NCBI GenBank assembly: GCA_031292755.1
Contig: JARLGM010000077.1
Span: 1-32,126, forward strand
Length of the DNA stretch: 32,126 nucleotides
Direction of reading: 5' to 3'
DNA from: Candidatus Sulfopaludibacter sp.
Lineage (GTDB): Bacteria > Acidobacteriota > Terriglobia > Bryobacterales > Bryobacteraceae
Part shown: piece after piece, positions 1 through 7,581 of the stretch
Numbering within the stretch: position 1 is the first letter of the stretch
How the letters are laid out: each line of letters begins with the position of its first letter
The notes under the pieces: model-generated
Told to the model about the DNA's origin: nothing
The model's database searches: none
The model's input: the letters and a program-made list of their open reading frames with translations, nothing else
Made by a program: the position numbers and the translations under genes

Positions 1-2
1 CG

Positions 3-101
3 CTGAAGTTCCACACCACCGGGCAGCCGAAGGATGTCACCCTGGTGGCGCTGAATAGCATCTTCGACAAGCGCTATTCGGTCTACTGGCAGGTGTCGTA
101 G
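3..101 (+). CDS. C-terminal fragment of a GH127/DUF1680-like glycosidase (partial, 5' end outside window)
   Basis: The open frame starting at base 3 reads 32 codons to a TAG at 99-101. It contains LKFHTTGQPKDVTL followed by KRYSVYW close to the stop. A 'RYxVYW' ending after a 'GxPxDVTLxxL' strand is typical of the C-terminal beta-sandwich of the GH127 (DUF1680, beta-L-arabinofuranosidase-like) family. Only the tail is visible, so substrate and catalytic residues cannot be judged. The LacI-type regulator starts 33 bp downstream in the same direction, which fits a sugar-utilisation gene next to its regulator. The assignment rests on a short motif and is moderately sure. Confidence 0.6.
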   Translation: MKFHTTGQPKDVTLVALNSIFDKRYSVYWQVS

Positions 102-134
102 CGGGCCGCCCGTTACAATAATGAAGAAACGAAC

Positions 135-1148
135 ATGAAGCTCGAACAGGTGGCCCGAAAGGCCAAGGTATCTACTGCGACTGTCTCTCGCGTACTGAAT
201 GACGCCAGCCTCGTCAAGAGCACCACCCGCGCGCGCGTCATGAAGGCCATTGAAGAACTGAAGTATCACCCCAATCTGCATGCCCGGCATCTGGCCGGCG
301 GCAAGAGCAAGACTATTGGCGTGATCGTTTCGAACCTGGAGAACCCGTTCTTCTTCGATATCTATAAGACGATCGAAGCCGACGCCCATGCCAACGGCTA
401 TGAGGTGGTCATGGCCAATACGGACTACCGGTCCGAACAGTTAGTCACGAGCGTGCGCCTGATGATCGGCCGCCGGGTCACCGGACTGGCCGCGATCGTC
501 TCCGAAATGGCGCCGGAGTTGATCGAAGAACTCAACGACAGCCACACGCCGGTAGTTTTCTACGACGTGGGCACGCCACGGCAGAACATCACCAACATTC
601 GCGTGGATTACCGCCGGGGCATCGAGAAAGTGGTGGACTATCTGCATAGCCTGGGACATCGCCGCATCGGGTTCGTCGGCCACCACGCCATTCTCGGTCC
701 CATCAACGAGCGCCTGAAAGCCGTACTGGACGCGGTGGCGCGCGTTCCGAGCCTGGAAGTTCGCACGGCAGCCGACGCCGATACGCTGGAAGGCGGACGG
801 CTGGCCGCCCGCGCGCTGCTGTCCAGCGGATTCGAGCCCACGGCGATTATCTGCGTCAACGATATCACCGCGGTCGGGGCCCTCCGCGAATTGCGCGAGC
901 GCGGTCTGAGCGTGCCCCAGGATGTTTCCGTCACCGGCTTCGACAACGTGAAACTTTCCGAGTTCTGCTACCCCGCGCTGACCACCGTACACATTCCGCG
1001 CGAACGCGTGGGGCACATCATCTGCGGCTACCTGATTCCGAAGCCAGGCGTTCCGGAGCCCACCAGCGAAATCGTAATCGATCCCGAACTGGTGCTGCGC
1101 GATTCCACCGGACCGGCTCCTAACCCGCTTTCCGAAACGTCAAATTGA
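135..1148 (+). CDS. LacI-family transcriptional regulator
   Basis: A 337-residue protein of normal LacI/GalR length. Residues 1-55 form the N-terminal helix-turn-helix and hinge helix (LEQVARKAKVSTATVSRVLN, then HPNLHARHLAGGKS). The remaining part is a periplasmic-binding-protein-like effector domain that begins with the usual IGVIVSNLENPFF strand and carries VTGFDNVKLSEFCYPALTT near residue 270. It should bind a palindromic operator as a dimer and respond to a sugar or sugar derivative. The effector is unknown, but the preceding GH127-like gene suggests control of plant-polysaccharide use. ATG 135 is preferred because the ATG at 121 is out of frame. A TACAAT hexamer lies at 114-119, so its 5' leader may be very short. 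Its last codons overlap the convergent alkB gene by 29 bp. Confidence 0.93.
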   Translation: MKLEQVARKAKVSTATVSRVLNDASLVKSTTRARVMKAIEELKYHPNLHARHLAGGKSKTIGVIVSNLENPFFFDIYKTIEADAHANGYEVVMANTDYRSEQLVTSVRLMIGRRVTGLAAIVSEMAPELIEELNDSHTPVVFYDVGTPRQNITNIRVDYRRGIEKVVDYLHSLGHRRIGFVGHHAILGPINERLKAVLDAVARVPSLEVRTAADADTLEGGRLAARALLSSGFEPTAIICVNDITAVGALRELRERGLSVPQDVSVTGFDNVKLSEFCYPALTTVHIPRERVGHIICGYLIPKPGVPEPTSEIVIDPELVLRDSTGPAPNPLSETSN

Positions 1149-1758
1149 TGCGGTAGCGCCCGGTCAGCGTATCTTCTCCGTCCGCCAGCGGCGATACGCC
1201 GTGATAGGTCAGGCGCGCGGGTCCGCCCCACACCACTACATCGCCCGTCACGAGACGGAACCGCCGTACCGGGTCTTTCCGGCGCTGTCCGCCAAATAGA
1301 AAGGTGGCGGGCAAGCCCAGCGATACCGAGACGATGGGCGCGCGAAAATCCTTCTCGTCCTTATCCTGGTGCAGGCTCAGTTTGGCGCCCGGTTCGTAGC
1401 GATTGACCAGACAGGCATCGGGCGCAAAAGCGGGAAACCCGGCCGCCGCGGCAGCCGCCTGCGCGAGGCGCACAAACCCTTCGGGCATGGCGGGCCATGG
1501 CGCGCCGCTCACCGGGTCCGTCCCACTGTACCGGTAGCCCGATGCATCCGAAACCCACCCCAGTGGACCGCAGTTGGTCATCGCCACCGACATGCGATAG
1601 CCGCCGGGCGTGATCATGTGGCGGAACGGCGCCGGCGCGGTCACGCTGTCCAACTCGCGCAGCAGCGATTCCACTTCCCTCGCGCAGAATCCGCGCAACA
1701 GTACGGCGCCTTCGGCGAGCGGCTCTCTTGGTTCCGCGAATAGTTCATGCTGCATCAT
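1120..1758 (-). CDS. alkB: AlkB-type DNA/RNA oxidative demethylase
   Basis: A 212-residue 2-oxoglutarate/Fe(II) dioxygenase, close to the 216 residues of E. coli AlkB. The iron ligands are visible as His130 and Asp132 in SLHQDKDE and His186 in TYHGV. The 2-oxoglutarate-binding arginines lie in GRYRINLTFR (201-209), almost the same numbering as in E. coli. The nucleotide-recognition lid is present (PGGYRMSVAMTNCGPLGW). The enzyme removes methyl groups from 1-methyladenine and 3-methylcytosine by oxidation, releasing formaldehyde. It is the last gene of the ada-oxygenase-alkB operon and overlaps the preceding oxygenase gene by 14 bp. Two ATG codons (1758 and 1755) are adjacent. I give the outer one, but either is possible. 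Confidence 0.96.
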   Translation of the reverse strand: MMQHELFAEPREPLAEGAVLLRGFCAREVESLLRELDSVTAPAPFRHMITPGGYRMSVAMTNCGPLGWVSDASGYRYSGTDPVSGAPWPAMPEGFVRLAQAAAAAAGFPAFAPDACLVNRYEPGAKLSLHQDKDEKDFRAPIVSVSLGLPATFLFGGQRRKDPVRRFRLVTGDVVVWGGPARLTYHGVSPLADGEDTLTGRYRINLTFRKAG

Positions 1759-2422
1759 GAAAGATGATCCCCAGGGTATGCCTCCGCCCGCCGCGGACGC
1801 GACTCACGCCGTGCCGCAGGTTGACGCGATACGTTCCGCGCGTCCCTTTCACGGGCCTGCGATGCACCGCGAAGACGACTCCGTGGCCTTGCTTGAGCGG
1901 CACCACCTCCGCCCGCGATTGCATGCGCGGCCGCTGCTCGGTGAGAACGAACTCGCCGCCCTCGAAATCGCGCCCGGGCTGGGAGAGCAGAAACGCCGCC
2001 TGCAAGGGAAACACGTGCTCGCCGTACAAGTCCTGGTGCAGGCAGTTGTAATCGCCCGGTCCATACTCCAGCAGCAGCGGAGTGGCTTTGGTTTGCCCCG
2101 CGCGATGGCAGCGCTCCAGGTATGCGCCGTGATCGGGCGGGTAGCTGGTCTCCTCCCAACGCCCGGCGATTCCGGCCAGCCGGGGATACAACTCCGTCCG
2201 CAACTCCGCCACCAGGGGAGGCAGGGGATAGCGGAAATACTTGTACTCGCCGCGCCCGAAACCGTGACGCGCCATCACCACGCGGCTGCGGAAGGGCGCG
2301 TCTTCGGGGTAACTCGCCGCCAGCGCGCCGCACTCCCCCGCGTCCAGCACCGGGCCCATGGCGGCGCATCCATACGCATCCAGATCGGCTTCGATGCGCG
2401 CCCAGTCGAGTACCAGGTTCAT
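1745..2422 (-). CDS. COG3826-like 2-oxoglutarate/Fe(II) oxygenase of unknown substrate
   Basis: A 225-residue protein with a double-stranded beta-helix oxygenase signature. His129 and Asp131 lie in CLHQDLYGEHVFPLQ. The distal histidine is probably His204, with a 2-oxoglutarate-binding arginine about ten residues later, in RHGVSRVRGGRRHTLGIIFH. That ending resembles the prolyl-hydroxylase-like family COG3826, whose substrate is not established. It is not an AlkB paralogue, because the nucleotide-recognition lid is absent. Its ATG overlaps the ada stop codon as ATGA (2419-2422), and its end overlaps alkB, so it is translationally coupled in an alkylation-response operon. A role on damaged nucleic acid or on a repair-associated protein is inferred from this position only. 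Confidence 0.85.
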   Translation of the reverse strand: MNLVLDWARIEADLDAYGCAAMGPVLDAGECGALAASYPEDAPFRSRVVMARHGFGRGEYKYFRYPLPPLVAELRTELYPRLAGIAGRWEETSYPPDHGAYLERCHRAGQTKATPLLLEYGPGDYNCLHQDLYGEHVFPLQAAFLLSQPGRDFEGGEFVLTEQRPRMQSRAEVVPLKQGHGVVFAVHRRPVKGTRGTYRVNLRHGVSRVRGGRRHTLGIIFHDAA

Positions 2423-3468
2423 GCCCCGGCCTCACGCTCCAGCAGCGCCCGCTTCCGTTCCACGCCCCAGCGATACCCGGAAGTCGCGCCATCGGTGCGC
2501 ACCACCCGATGGCAGGGAATCGCCACCGCGAGCGCGTTGGCGCCGCACGCCTGCGCCACCGCCCGCACGGCTTTGGGCGCGCCGATCCGCCGGGCAATCT
2601 GCGCATAGCTCACCGTCTGGCCCGCCGGCACAGCGCGCAGCGCCTGCCATACGCGCTGCTGGAAGGCCGTGCCGCGGACGTCCAGCGGGAGATCCAGCCC
2701 CAGCGCCGGGGCTTCCACAAAGCTCACCACACGCGCTACCAACTGCTCGAAGTCGCGATCTCCTCCCACGAGGTTGGCACGCGGAAAGCGATCCTGCAAG
2801 TCGCGCACCAGCGGCTCGGGATCGTCACCCAACAGAATCGCGCATACCCCGCGTGCAGTGGCCGCGACCAGGATGGAACCCAGCGAGCACTCCCCGACGG
2901 CGAAGCGAATCTCGGAATGCGCGCCGCCGTCGCGGAAATCCGTGGGAGTCATACCCAGAATCCCCGGCGAGGTTTCGTAGAAGCGCCCGCCGGAATTGAA
3001 CCCGGCTCCGTAGATCGCTTCTGTAACGGTGCGGCTGCGGCTCAGTTCCTCGCGCACCCGCCGCGCCCGGTGCGCCGCGGCATAGGCGCGCGGCGTGACG
3101 CCGGTGACCGCCTTGAAGACGCGATGAAAATGGAAGCGGCTCATGCCCGCCGCCGCGGCCAGCGCCTCCAGTCCCGGAGTTACCTCCGCTTCCTCAATTA
3201 ACCGGCAAGCCTTGGCTACCAGCGCGGCCTGCTGTTCCGCCCGCGGCGCCTCATTGGGGCGGCAGCGCTTGCATGGCCGGAATCCGGCGCGCTCGGCCTC
3301 CTCGCAGGTGGTATGGAACGTGACATTCGGCCGCCGTGCGGAACGCGCCGCGCAGGAAGGCCGGCAATAGACACCCGTGGTTTTCACCGCATAAACAAAG
3401 GCGCCGTCAGCGGCCTTCTCGCGCCGCTCGACCGCCGCCCACTTTTGTTCGTCGTTCACTATTCCCAT
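2419..3468 (-). CDS. ada: Ada: bifunctional methylphosphotriester/O6-methylguanine-DNA methyltransferase and transcriptional activator
   Basis: A 349-residue protein with the full three-part Ada architecture. The N-terminal Zn-binding Ada domain has Cys35, Cys39, Cys66 and Cys69 (VYCRPSC and FRPCKRC), and Cys35 is the expected phosphotriester methyl acceptor. An AraC-type helix-turn-helix follows at about 80-180. The O6-alkylguanine-DNA alkyltransferase domain carries the acceptor Cys319 in IPCHRVV. Methylated Ada should activate its own operon. The start at 3468 is chosen because an AGGAG sits 7-8 nt upstream and the protein then matches E. coli Ada in numbering. The open frame continues upstream to 3642, but that part resembles no family. 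The gene leads the operon with the oxygenase and alkB. A hairpin lies at 3507-3528 in its promoter region. Confidence 0.97.
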   Translation of the reverse strand: MGIVNDEQKWAAVERREKAADGAFVYAVKTTGVYCRPSCAARSARRPNVTFHTTCEEAERAGFRPCKRCRPNEAPRAEQQAALVAKACRLIEEAEVTPGLEALAAAAGMSRFHFHRVFKAVTGVTPRAYAAAHRARRVREELSRSRTVTEAIYGAGFNSGGRFYETSPGILGMTPTDFRDGGAHSEIRFAVGECSLGSILVAATARGVCAILLGDDPEPLVRDLQDRFPRANLVGGDRDFEQLVARVVSFVEAPALGLDLPLDVRGTAFQQRVWQALRAVPAGQTVSYAQIARRIGAPKAVRAVAQACGANALAVAIPCHRVVRTDGATSGYRWGVERKRALLEREAGA

Positions 3469-3506
3469 GATGACTCTCCTGCACTCATCATGGGCGAACG
3501 GCCCGG

Positions 3507-3528
3507 AGCAAGCACTCCGCCGCTTGCT
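3507..3528. repeat. Perfect 7-bp inverted repeat between the ADOP gene and ada
   Basis: AGCAAGC (3507-3513) and GCTTGCT (3522-3528) are perfect complements around an 8-nt loop. The element sits 7 bp after the ADOP permease stop codon and about 40 bp before the ada start, both on the minus strand. No run of T follows the stem on that strand, so it is a poor intrinsic terminator. An operator or an attenuating hairpin ahead of ada is equally possible. Confidence 0.4.
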
Positions 3529-3535
3529 TTCGAAT

Positions 3536-6004
3536 TCACTCGTCGCGCAAAGCAGCGGTGGGATCCAGGGCCGAGGCCCGCCATGCGGGAATCCAACAAG
3601 CCAACGCCGCGACGGCGAAGAACAGCGAGGCCATGGCTGCATAGGTGACCGGGTCGGTGGCTTTGACCCCGACGAGCATGGTGGTCATGACGCGCGTGAG
3701 GGCCAGGGCGGCGACCAGGCCCGCGGCGATGCCGGCCGCACTGAGGCGCATGCCTTGCCCCACTACCAGACTGAAGATGCTGCCGGGTGCGGCGCCCAAC
3801 GCCATTCGCACGCCGATCTCCGCGGTCCGCTGGCGAACCACCGTGGCGAGCACGCCGTAGAGTCCGACCCCGGCAAGCAGCACGGCCACGCCGGCAAACA
3901 CACCGATCAGCAGCAACGAAAAGCGAGTGCTCGCCTGCGCCTTCTCCACGACGGCGTCCATGGGCTCCAGGTCTGTCACCAGCATTTTCGGATTGAACCG
4001 GGCGATTTCGGTACGCACCTGCCCCACGTATCGCGCCGGATCGCCGGCCGTCCGCAAGGCCCAGCGGTTAGCTCCGTAACCCAGGAATCCGTCGGTGAAG
4101 TAGATCTGTTCGCGGCCAGGGTCGGCCAGCGAGCTTTGGCGCTGATGCGCGGTCACCCCGATGATCTCCACCCATTGCGGCTCGGGAGTAATCAGCCGCG
4201 TGAGAATGCGCTTCCCCACGGCTGACTGATGGGGGAAAGCCTTGCCGGCCAGCACCTGGTCAACCATGACGTACAAGCGCCCCGGCACGTTATCGGCGTC
4301 GGCAAATTCCCGGCCCTCCAGGATGGGAGTCCGCATCGCTGCGAAGTAACCGGGCTGGACGACTTGCCAATCCGCTGCCTGATACTTGCTGGGGTCAGCC
4401 AATGCCGGCTCGAGTCCCCAGCGAATGGGGCTGAAGTTGCCGGTGAGCGGAAACGGGAAGGACGCGGTGGCGGCCTGAACGCCCGGCAGCGCGGCCAGAC
4501 GGTCATGCAACTGCTGCTGCGAGGCGGCGCGCTGCTGCGGCGTGGAGGGGCCGCCGGGGGCGAACACCTGGAAAGTCAAAACACGATGCGGATCGAACCC
4601 GGGATCGATCTTCTGCAGCGCCAGAAAACTGCGGAACATCAGACCGGACCCGATCAGCAGAACAAAGGACAGGGCCACTTCCACCACCACCACGCTGTTC
4701 CGCAACACGCGCGCGCCGCCCAGGTTGGAGGTGCGGCCGCTGGCGCGGAGCACGGTAATCACGTCGGAGCGCGCACTGCGCAGCGCGGGCAGCAGGCCAA
4801 ACAGGATGGCGGCGGCCAGACCGGCCACGACGGAAAAGGCCAGCGCCACCGGATCGAGCCGGATGGAATCCAACCGCGGCAGACTGGCGGGCGCGATGCG
4901 GCGCAGTTCGTGGATGCCGAACGCCGCGAGCGCCACGCCCAGCGCGGTTCCCACCGAGGCCAACACCAGCGATTCCACCAGCATCTGGCGCACCAGGCGC
5001 AACCAGCTTCCTCCCAGCGCCGTCCGCACGGCCAGTTCCCGCTCGCGCAGCGAAACGCGCACCAGCATGAGATTGCCCACGTTGGCACAGGCAATCAGCA
5101 GCAGGAAAATGACCGCTCCCATGAGCGCCAGGATGGCGGGACGCACGGCGCTCACCAGGTGGGCCTGCAAGGGCTCCAGGCGGGCGTGAAAATCGGCGGT
5201 ACGCAGAATGGTATCGGTCTTCTGTTCGGCGATGGAGGCGGCGTCGGCTTCGGCCTGCGCGCGCCCCAGTGTAACGCCGGGCCGGAGGCGTCCGATCACG
5301 CGCCACGAGACGTTGGTCCGTTGCGCCGCGTCGTACGAAAGGCGCGCGGAAATCCAATAATCCGGCGATTGTTCCATGTCGGCATCGGCCGGGAAGAGGA
5401 GTTCAAACCCCGGCGCCAGCACGCCCACAATCTGCGGTCCGCCGGCAAACAGCGTCCGGCCCAGTATGGAAGGGTTGCCGCCATAGCGGTGTTGGAAGTA
5501 CGAATAGCTCAATACGGCGGCCACGGGCAGTCGCGGCGGGGCTGCGCCGACGGGCTGATTGGGCGGCGGGACCGGCTGCGGAGTGCCGTCCGATTCGGCG
5601 AAGTCTCGACCCAGCACGATGCGGCCACCCATCATCGGGAAGAAATTCGGAGTGATGGCGGCGGTCCTCACCTGCTCCGAGGTGCCGTCCTCGCGCGGAA
5701 TGGTGGCGCGCCCGGTGCGCACGGCGGCGAACTGTTCGAAGGTGGACTTGGCGAAGTCGCGGAAATCGAAAAACTCCGCATTGGACCATGGAAAATCCTT
5801 GACGTTGCGCTTGCGCATGTCGCCGCACGCCAGCACCAGGCGGTCCGGGTCTTTGTAGGGCAGCGGCTGGAGCAGCACGGCATTGGTGACGCTGAAGATG
5901 GCCGTGCTGGCGCCTATGCCCAGCGCGATAGTACCGGTGGCGGCGATGAAGAACACGGGACTTTTGCGAAGCGTGCGGACGGCGTAGGCCAAATCTCTGA
6001 GCAT
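3536..6004 (-). CDS. ADOP-family permease (MacB/FtsX-like, no ATPase domain)
   Basis: An 822-residue membrane protein of the acidobacterial duplicated orphan permease type. It starts MLRDLAYAVRTLRKSP, then has TM1 with LGIGASTAIFSVTNAVLLQPL, a periplasmic MacB core domain (about 55-270), a three-helix FtsX block (about 300-430), a second periplasmic core (about 470-670), and a C-terminal FtsX block ending PAWRASALDPTAALRDE. No nucleotide-binding domain is fused or adjacent, as is usual for this family, whose partners and substrates are unknown. ATG 6004 is chosen because AAGG lies 9 nt upstream and family members start MLRDL. A TTG at 6013 directly follows the AAGG and is unlikely. It is divergent from the Ig-like protein and co-directional with ada, 67 bp apart. 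Confidence 0.93.
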   Translation of the reverse strand: MLRDLAYAVRTLRKSPVFFIAATGTIALGIGASTAIFSVTNAVLLQPLPYKDPDRLVLACGDMRKRNVKDFPWSNAEFFDFRDFAKSTFEQFAAVRTGRATIPREDGTSEQVRTAAITPNFFPMMGGRIVLGRDFAESDGTPQPVPPPNQPVGAAPPRLPVAAVLSYSYFQHRYGGNPSILGRTLFAGGPQIVGVLAPGFELLFPADADMEQSPDYWISARLSYDAAQRTNVSWRVIGRLRPGVTLGRAQAEADAASIAEQKTDTILRTADFHARLEPLQAHLVSAVRPAILALMGAVIFLLLIACANVGNLMLVRVSLRERELAVRTALGGSWLRLVRQMLVESLVLASVGTALGVALAAFGIHELRRIAPASLPRLDSIRLDPVALAFSVVAGLAAAILFGLLPALRSARSDVITVLRASGRTSNLGGARVLRNSVVVVEVALSFVLLIGSGLMFRSFLALQKIDPGFDPHRVLTFQVFAPGGPSTPQQRAASQQQLHDRLAALPGVQAATASFPFPLTGNFSPIRWGLEPALADPSKYQAADWQVVQPGYFAAMRTPILEGREFADADNVPGRLYVMVDQVLAGKAFPHQSAVGKRILTRLITPEPQWVEIIGVTAHQRQSSLADPGREQIYFTDGFLGYGANRWALRTAGDPARYVGQVRTEIARFNPKMLVTDLEPMDAVVEKAQASTRFSLLLIGVFAGVAVLLAGVGLYGVLATVVRQRTAEIGVRMALGAAPGSIFSLVVGQGMRLSAAGIAAGLVAALALTRVMTTMLVGVKATDPVTYAAMASLFFAVAALACWIPAWRASALDPTAALRDE

Positions 6005-6023
6005 GGCGGACAACCTTGCAGTC

Positions 6024-6031
6024 AGTATAAT
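6024..6031. promoter_or_regulatory. Overlapping divergent -10 elements between the ADOP gene and the Ig-like protein gene
   Basis: The 35-bp gap between the two start codons contains TATAAT at 6026-6031 on the plus strand and TATACT at 6029-6024 on the minus strand, so the two -10 hexamers share bases. The plus-strand hexamer ends 8 nt before ATG 6040. The minus-strand one lies about 19 nt before ATG 6004, with AAGG in between. No good -35 element is visible in either direction. Confidence 0.45.
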
Positions 6032-6039
6032 GTAAGCCG

Positions 6040-6726
6040 ATGGTGTCCTGGAGTTTCATCCGGATCCTGTTACGCGTTTCGCTGGCCATCGCGGCGGTTT
6101 ACGCGGGCTGGATATTTCTCAACCGGTACTGGAGCCATCACCCTCAAAGCACGGGCATGGACCCCGAACAGGTCCGCCGCAATGCCGAGTTCGCCAGGAC
6201 TTATGGCGGCACCGATGTCAAAATCCTCCAATTCTATGCGCGCGAAGGGAACCTGACGCAGGGCAGTCCGACGGTGCTTTGCTACGGTGTTCTGAATGCG
6301 CGCGCCGTGCGCATCGAGCCGCCGGTGGAAGGCGTCTCCCCGGCATTGAGCCGCTGCGTGGAAATCGCGCCACTCCAGGGCACGCGGTACACGCTGACGG
6401 CCGAAGGCAATGATGGGCATAGCGTGAGCGAATCGTTCGTCCTGCAAGTGAGTGCCGACCAGGCGACGCTGCCCCGGATTACTTATTTCCGCGTAGCCAA
6501 CCATAAGATGGAAGGCTCGCGGCACCTATTCCTGTTGTCCTTCGGCGATCAGAACGCGGAAGAAGTATCGATCGATCCTCCGGTTTTTCCGACGCTTCAC
6601 GGCGCGCCCAACGGACAGTTCCTGGTAGGTCCGGAACGGACCACTACTTACACGTTGACAGTAACCGGGAAATACGGCCACAAGGCGGAACGAAAGCTGA
6701 CGATCGAGATACCGCCGGGGAGTTAG
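6040..6726 (+). CDS. Membrane-anchored protein with two Ig/PKD-like beta-sandwich domains
   Basis: A 228-residue protein. Residues 7-27 form a hydrophobic segment (IRILLRVSLAIAAVYAGWIF), probably an uncleaved anchor. Two similar beta-rich units follow, about 55-140 and 145-225. Each has the pattern 'I..F......T.G....L.YGV..A..V.I.PP', ends with a 'TTYTLTVTGKYGH' or 'TRYTLTAEGNDGH' strand, and is followed by a 'SESFVLQV' or 'ERKLTIEI' edge strand. Such repeats occur in acidobacterial surface proteins. No catalytic motif is visible, so a scaffold or binding role outside the membrane is inferred. The start has no Shine-Dalgarno sequence, and the TATAAT lies 8 nt upstream, so a leaderless transcript is likely. 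Confidence 0.7.
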   Translation: MVSWSFIRILLRVSLAIAAVYAGWIFLNRYWSHHPQSTGMDPEQVRRNAEFARTYGGTDVKILQFYAREGNLTQGSPTVLCYGVLNARAVRIEPPVEGVSPALSRCVEIAPLQGTRYTLTAEGNDGHSVSESFVLQVSADQATLPRITYFRVANHKMEGSRHLFLLSFGDQNAEEVSIDPPVFPTLHGAPNGQFLVGPERTTTYTLTVTGKYGHKAERKLTIEIPPGS

Positions 6727-6741
6727 GCGCGCTTCGCGCGC
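6727..6741. repeat. GCGCGC hairpin directly after the Ig-like gene
   Basis: GCGCGC (6727-6732), TTC, GCGCGC (6736-6741) can fold into a short, very stable stem starting one base after the TAG of the preceding gene. No T-rich tract follows, because the sequence runs straight into the G-rich tandem repeat. It may still act as an mRNA end-protecting hairpin or a Rho-assisted stop. Confidence 0.35.
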
Positions 6742-6769
6742 AGGGGCCAGGGGCCAGGGGCCAGGGGCC
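6742..6769. repeat. Tandem repeat, four perfect copies of AGGGGCC
   Basis: Four consecutive identical 7-bp units run from 6742 to 6769. They lie between two converging genes: the Ig-like gene ends at 6726 and the orphan-family gene ends at 6781. The unit is G-rich, with four runs of GGGG on the plus strand, so the array could vary in copy number by slippage and could fold as a G-quadruplex. Confidence 0.85.
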
Positions 6770-6780
6770 GGAATCGTTAG

Positions 6781-7437
6781 TTATGCGGCCATGCGGAGGG
6801 GTTTTGGGGGCTTGGGGAAGAGCTTTCGGGCCTCGGCGAGGCGTTGCGCGTGGATGATTAAGCGGGCGATTTCGGGTTTCGAAAAATCAAATTGCGGGTA
6901 ATGGGTGAGGCGCGGCAGGTCGCGCTGAATGTCGAAGGCTTCGCCTTTGCTTGCCGCGAGTTGGGACAGAAGGGCGGCCTCTTCGACGGCTTGCTGGAGA
7001 GCTTCGCGGCGCTCCTGCTGCAACTGGCGGAGCAGGGCCGTGGTCTGTACTTCCTTGCGCTTGATGCGCTGCTCGTAGAGGCTCAGCAGGGTGCGGTTCT
7101 TCGGCTCGCTGAGCCAGATGCGGGTTTTGGCGAAGGCGGCGTCGATTTCCGGATGGTGGGCGGTGATGGTATCGGGCTGGGTGAGTCCGAAGGAGTAGAT
7201 GTTGTTGTCCAGAGCCGCAGCCAGTTTCAGACGCCAGCGGTCGTCGGCGATTTCCTGGACGAGTTCGACTTCCATGCCTCCAACGGGGGCGAGGGTTTGG
7301 TGGATGTTTTGGCAGTGGGCCTTGTAGGCGGCCTCGTCCTCGGGGGTGAGGATGAGGACCTGGCCGGTAAGGCCGTGCCGGTATGCGTTCAGGGCGCGCG
7401 GATCGCGCGGCTTCGGTTCTATCAGTTGATCTTCCAT
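6781..7437 (-). CDS. Uncharacterised acidobacterial family protein with NAYRHGLTGQ motif
   Basis: A 218-residue soluble, charged protein with no signal peptide or membrane helix. Near the N-terminus it has RALNAYRHGLTGQVLILTP, then PEDEAAYKAHC, then a helical region (IADDRWRLKLAAALDNNIY). A glutamine/glutamate-rich coiled-coil-like stretch follows at about 130-170 (LRQLQQERREALQQAVEEAA), and the C-terminus is KPPKPLRMAA. I recognise the 'NAxRHGLT' opening from small proteins that occur in several copies in Solibacter-like genomes, but I know no function. The start at 7437 is chosen because GGAAGGGAG lies 4-5 nt upstream. ATG codons at 7458 and 7476 have no such site. No partner gene is evident. 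Confidence 0.65.
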   Translation of the reverse strand: MEDQLIEPKPRDPRALNAYRHGLTGQVLILTPEDEAAYKAHCQNIHQTLAPVGGMEVELVQEIADDRWRLKLAAALDNNIYSFGLTQPDTITAHHPEIDAAFAKTRIWLSEPKNRTLLSLYEQRIKRKEVQTTALLRQLQQERREALQQAVEEAALLSQLAASKGEAFDIQRDLPRLTHYPQFDFSKPEIARLIIHAQRLAEARKLFPKPPKPLRMAA

Positions 7438-7559
7438 GGATCTCCCTTCCAATTTCATTGGATCATGGGGAGTCATGGATTCCGCGGGCGAGTGAGTGTA
7501 AGTGGTTTTGCGTGAGCGGGAAATAAATTTTGAAATTGGTGACTCCCGAGGGAGATGTC

Positions 7560-7581
7560 CGTAGCCACGCTTGTCGCTACG
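7560..7581. repeat. Inverted repeat across the end of the SRPBCC gene, weak terminator candidate
   Basis: CGTAGC (7560-7565) and GCTACG (7576-7581) flank a 10-nt loop. The stem contains the TAG stop of the SRPBCC gene on the minus strand. A second small hairpin (CTCC/GGAG around 7543-7553) follows on that strand, before an A/T-rich stretch at about 7520-7540. A bipartite transcription end is possible but not convincing. Confidence 0.3.

Noticed and set aside
3469..3642. N-terminal extension of Ada
   Set aside because: It runs through the ada ribosome site and hairpin into the ADOP end. The family numbering fits the start at 3468.
4229..6256. A 675-codon open frame on the plus strand, antisense to the ADOP permease
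   Set aside because: Its translation is low-complexity (His/Gln/Gly/Arg-rich) with no domain, and it mirrors the codon pattern of the real gene on the other strand. Long antisense frames are expected at this GC content.
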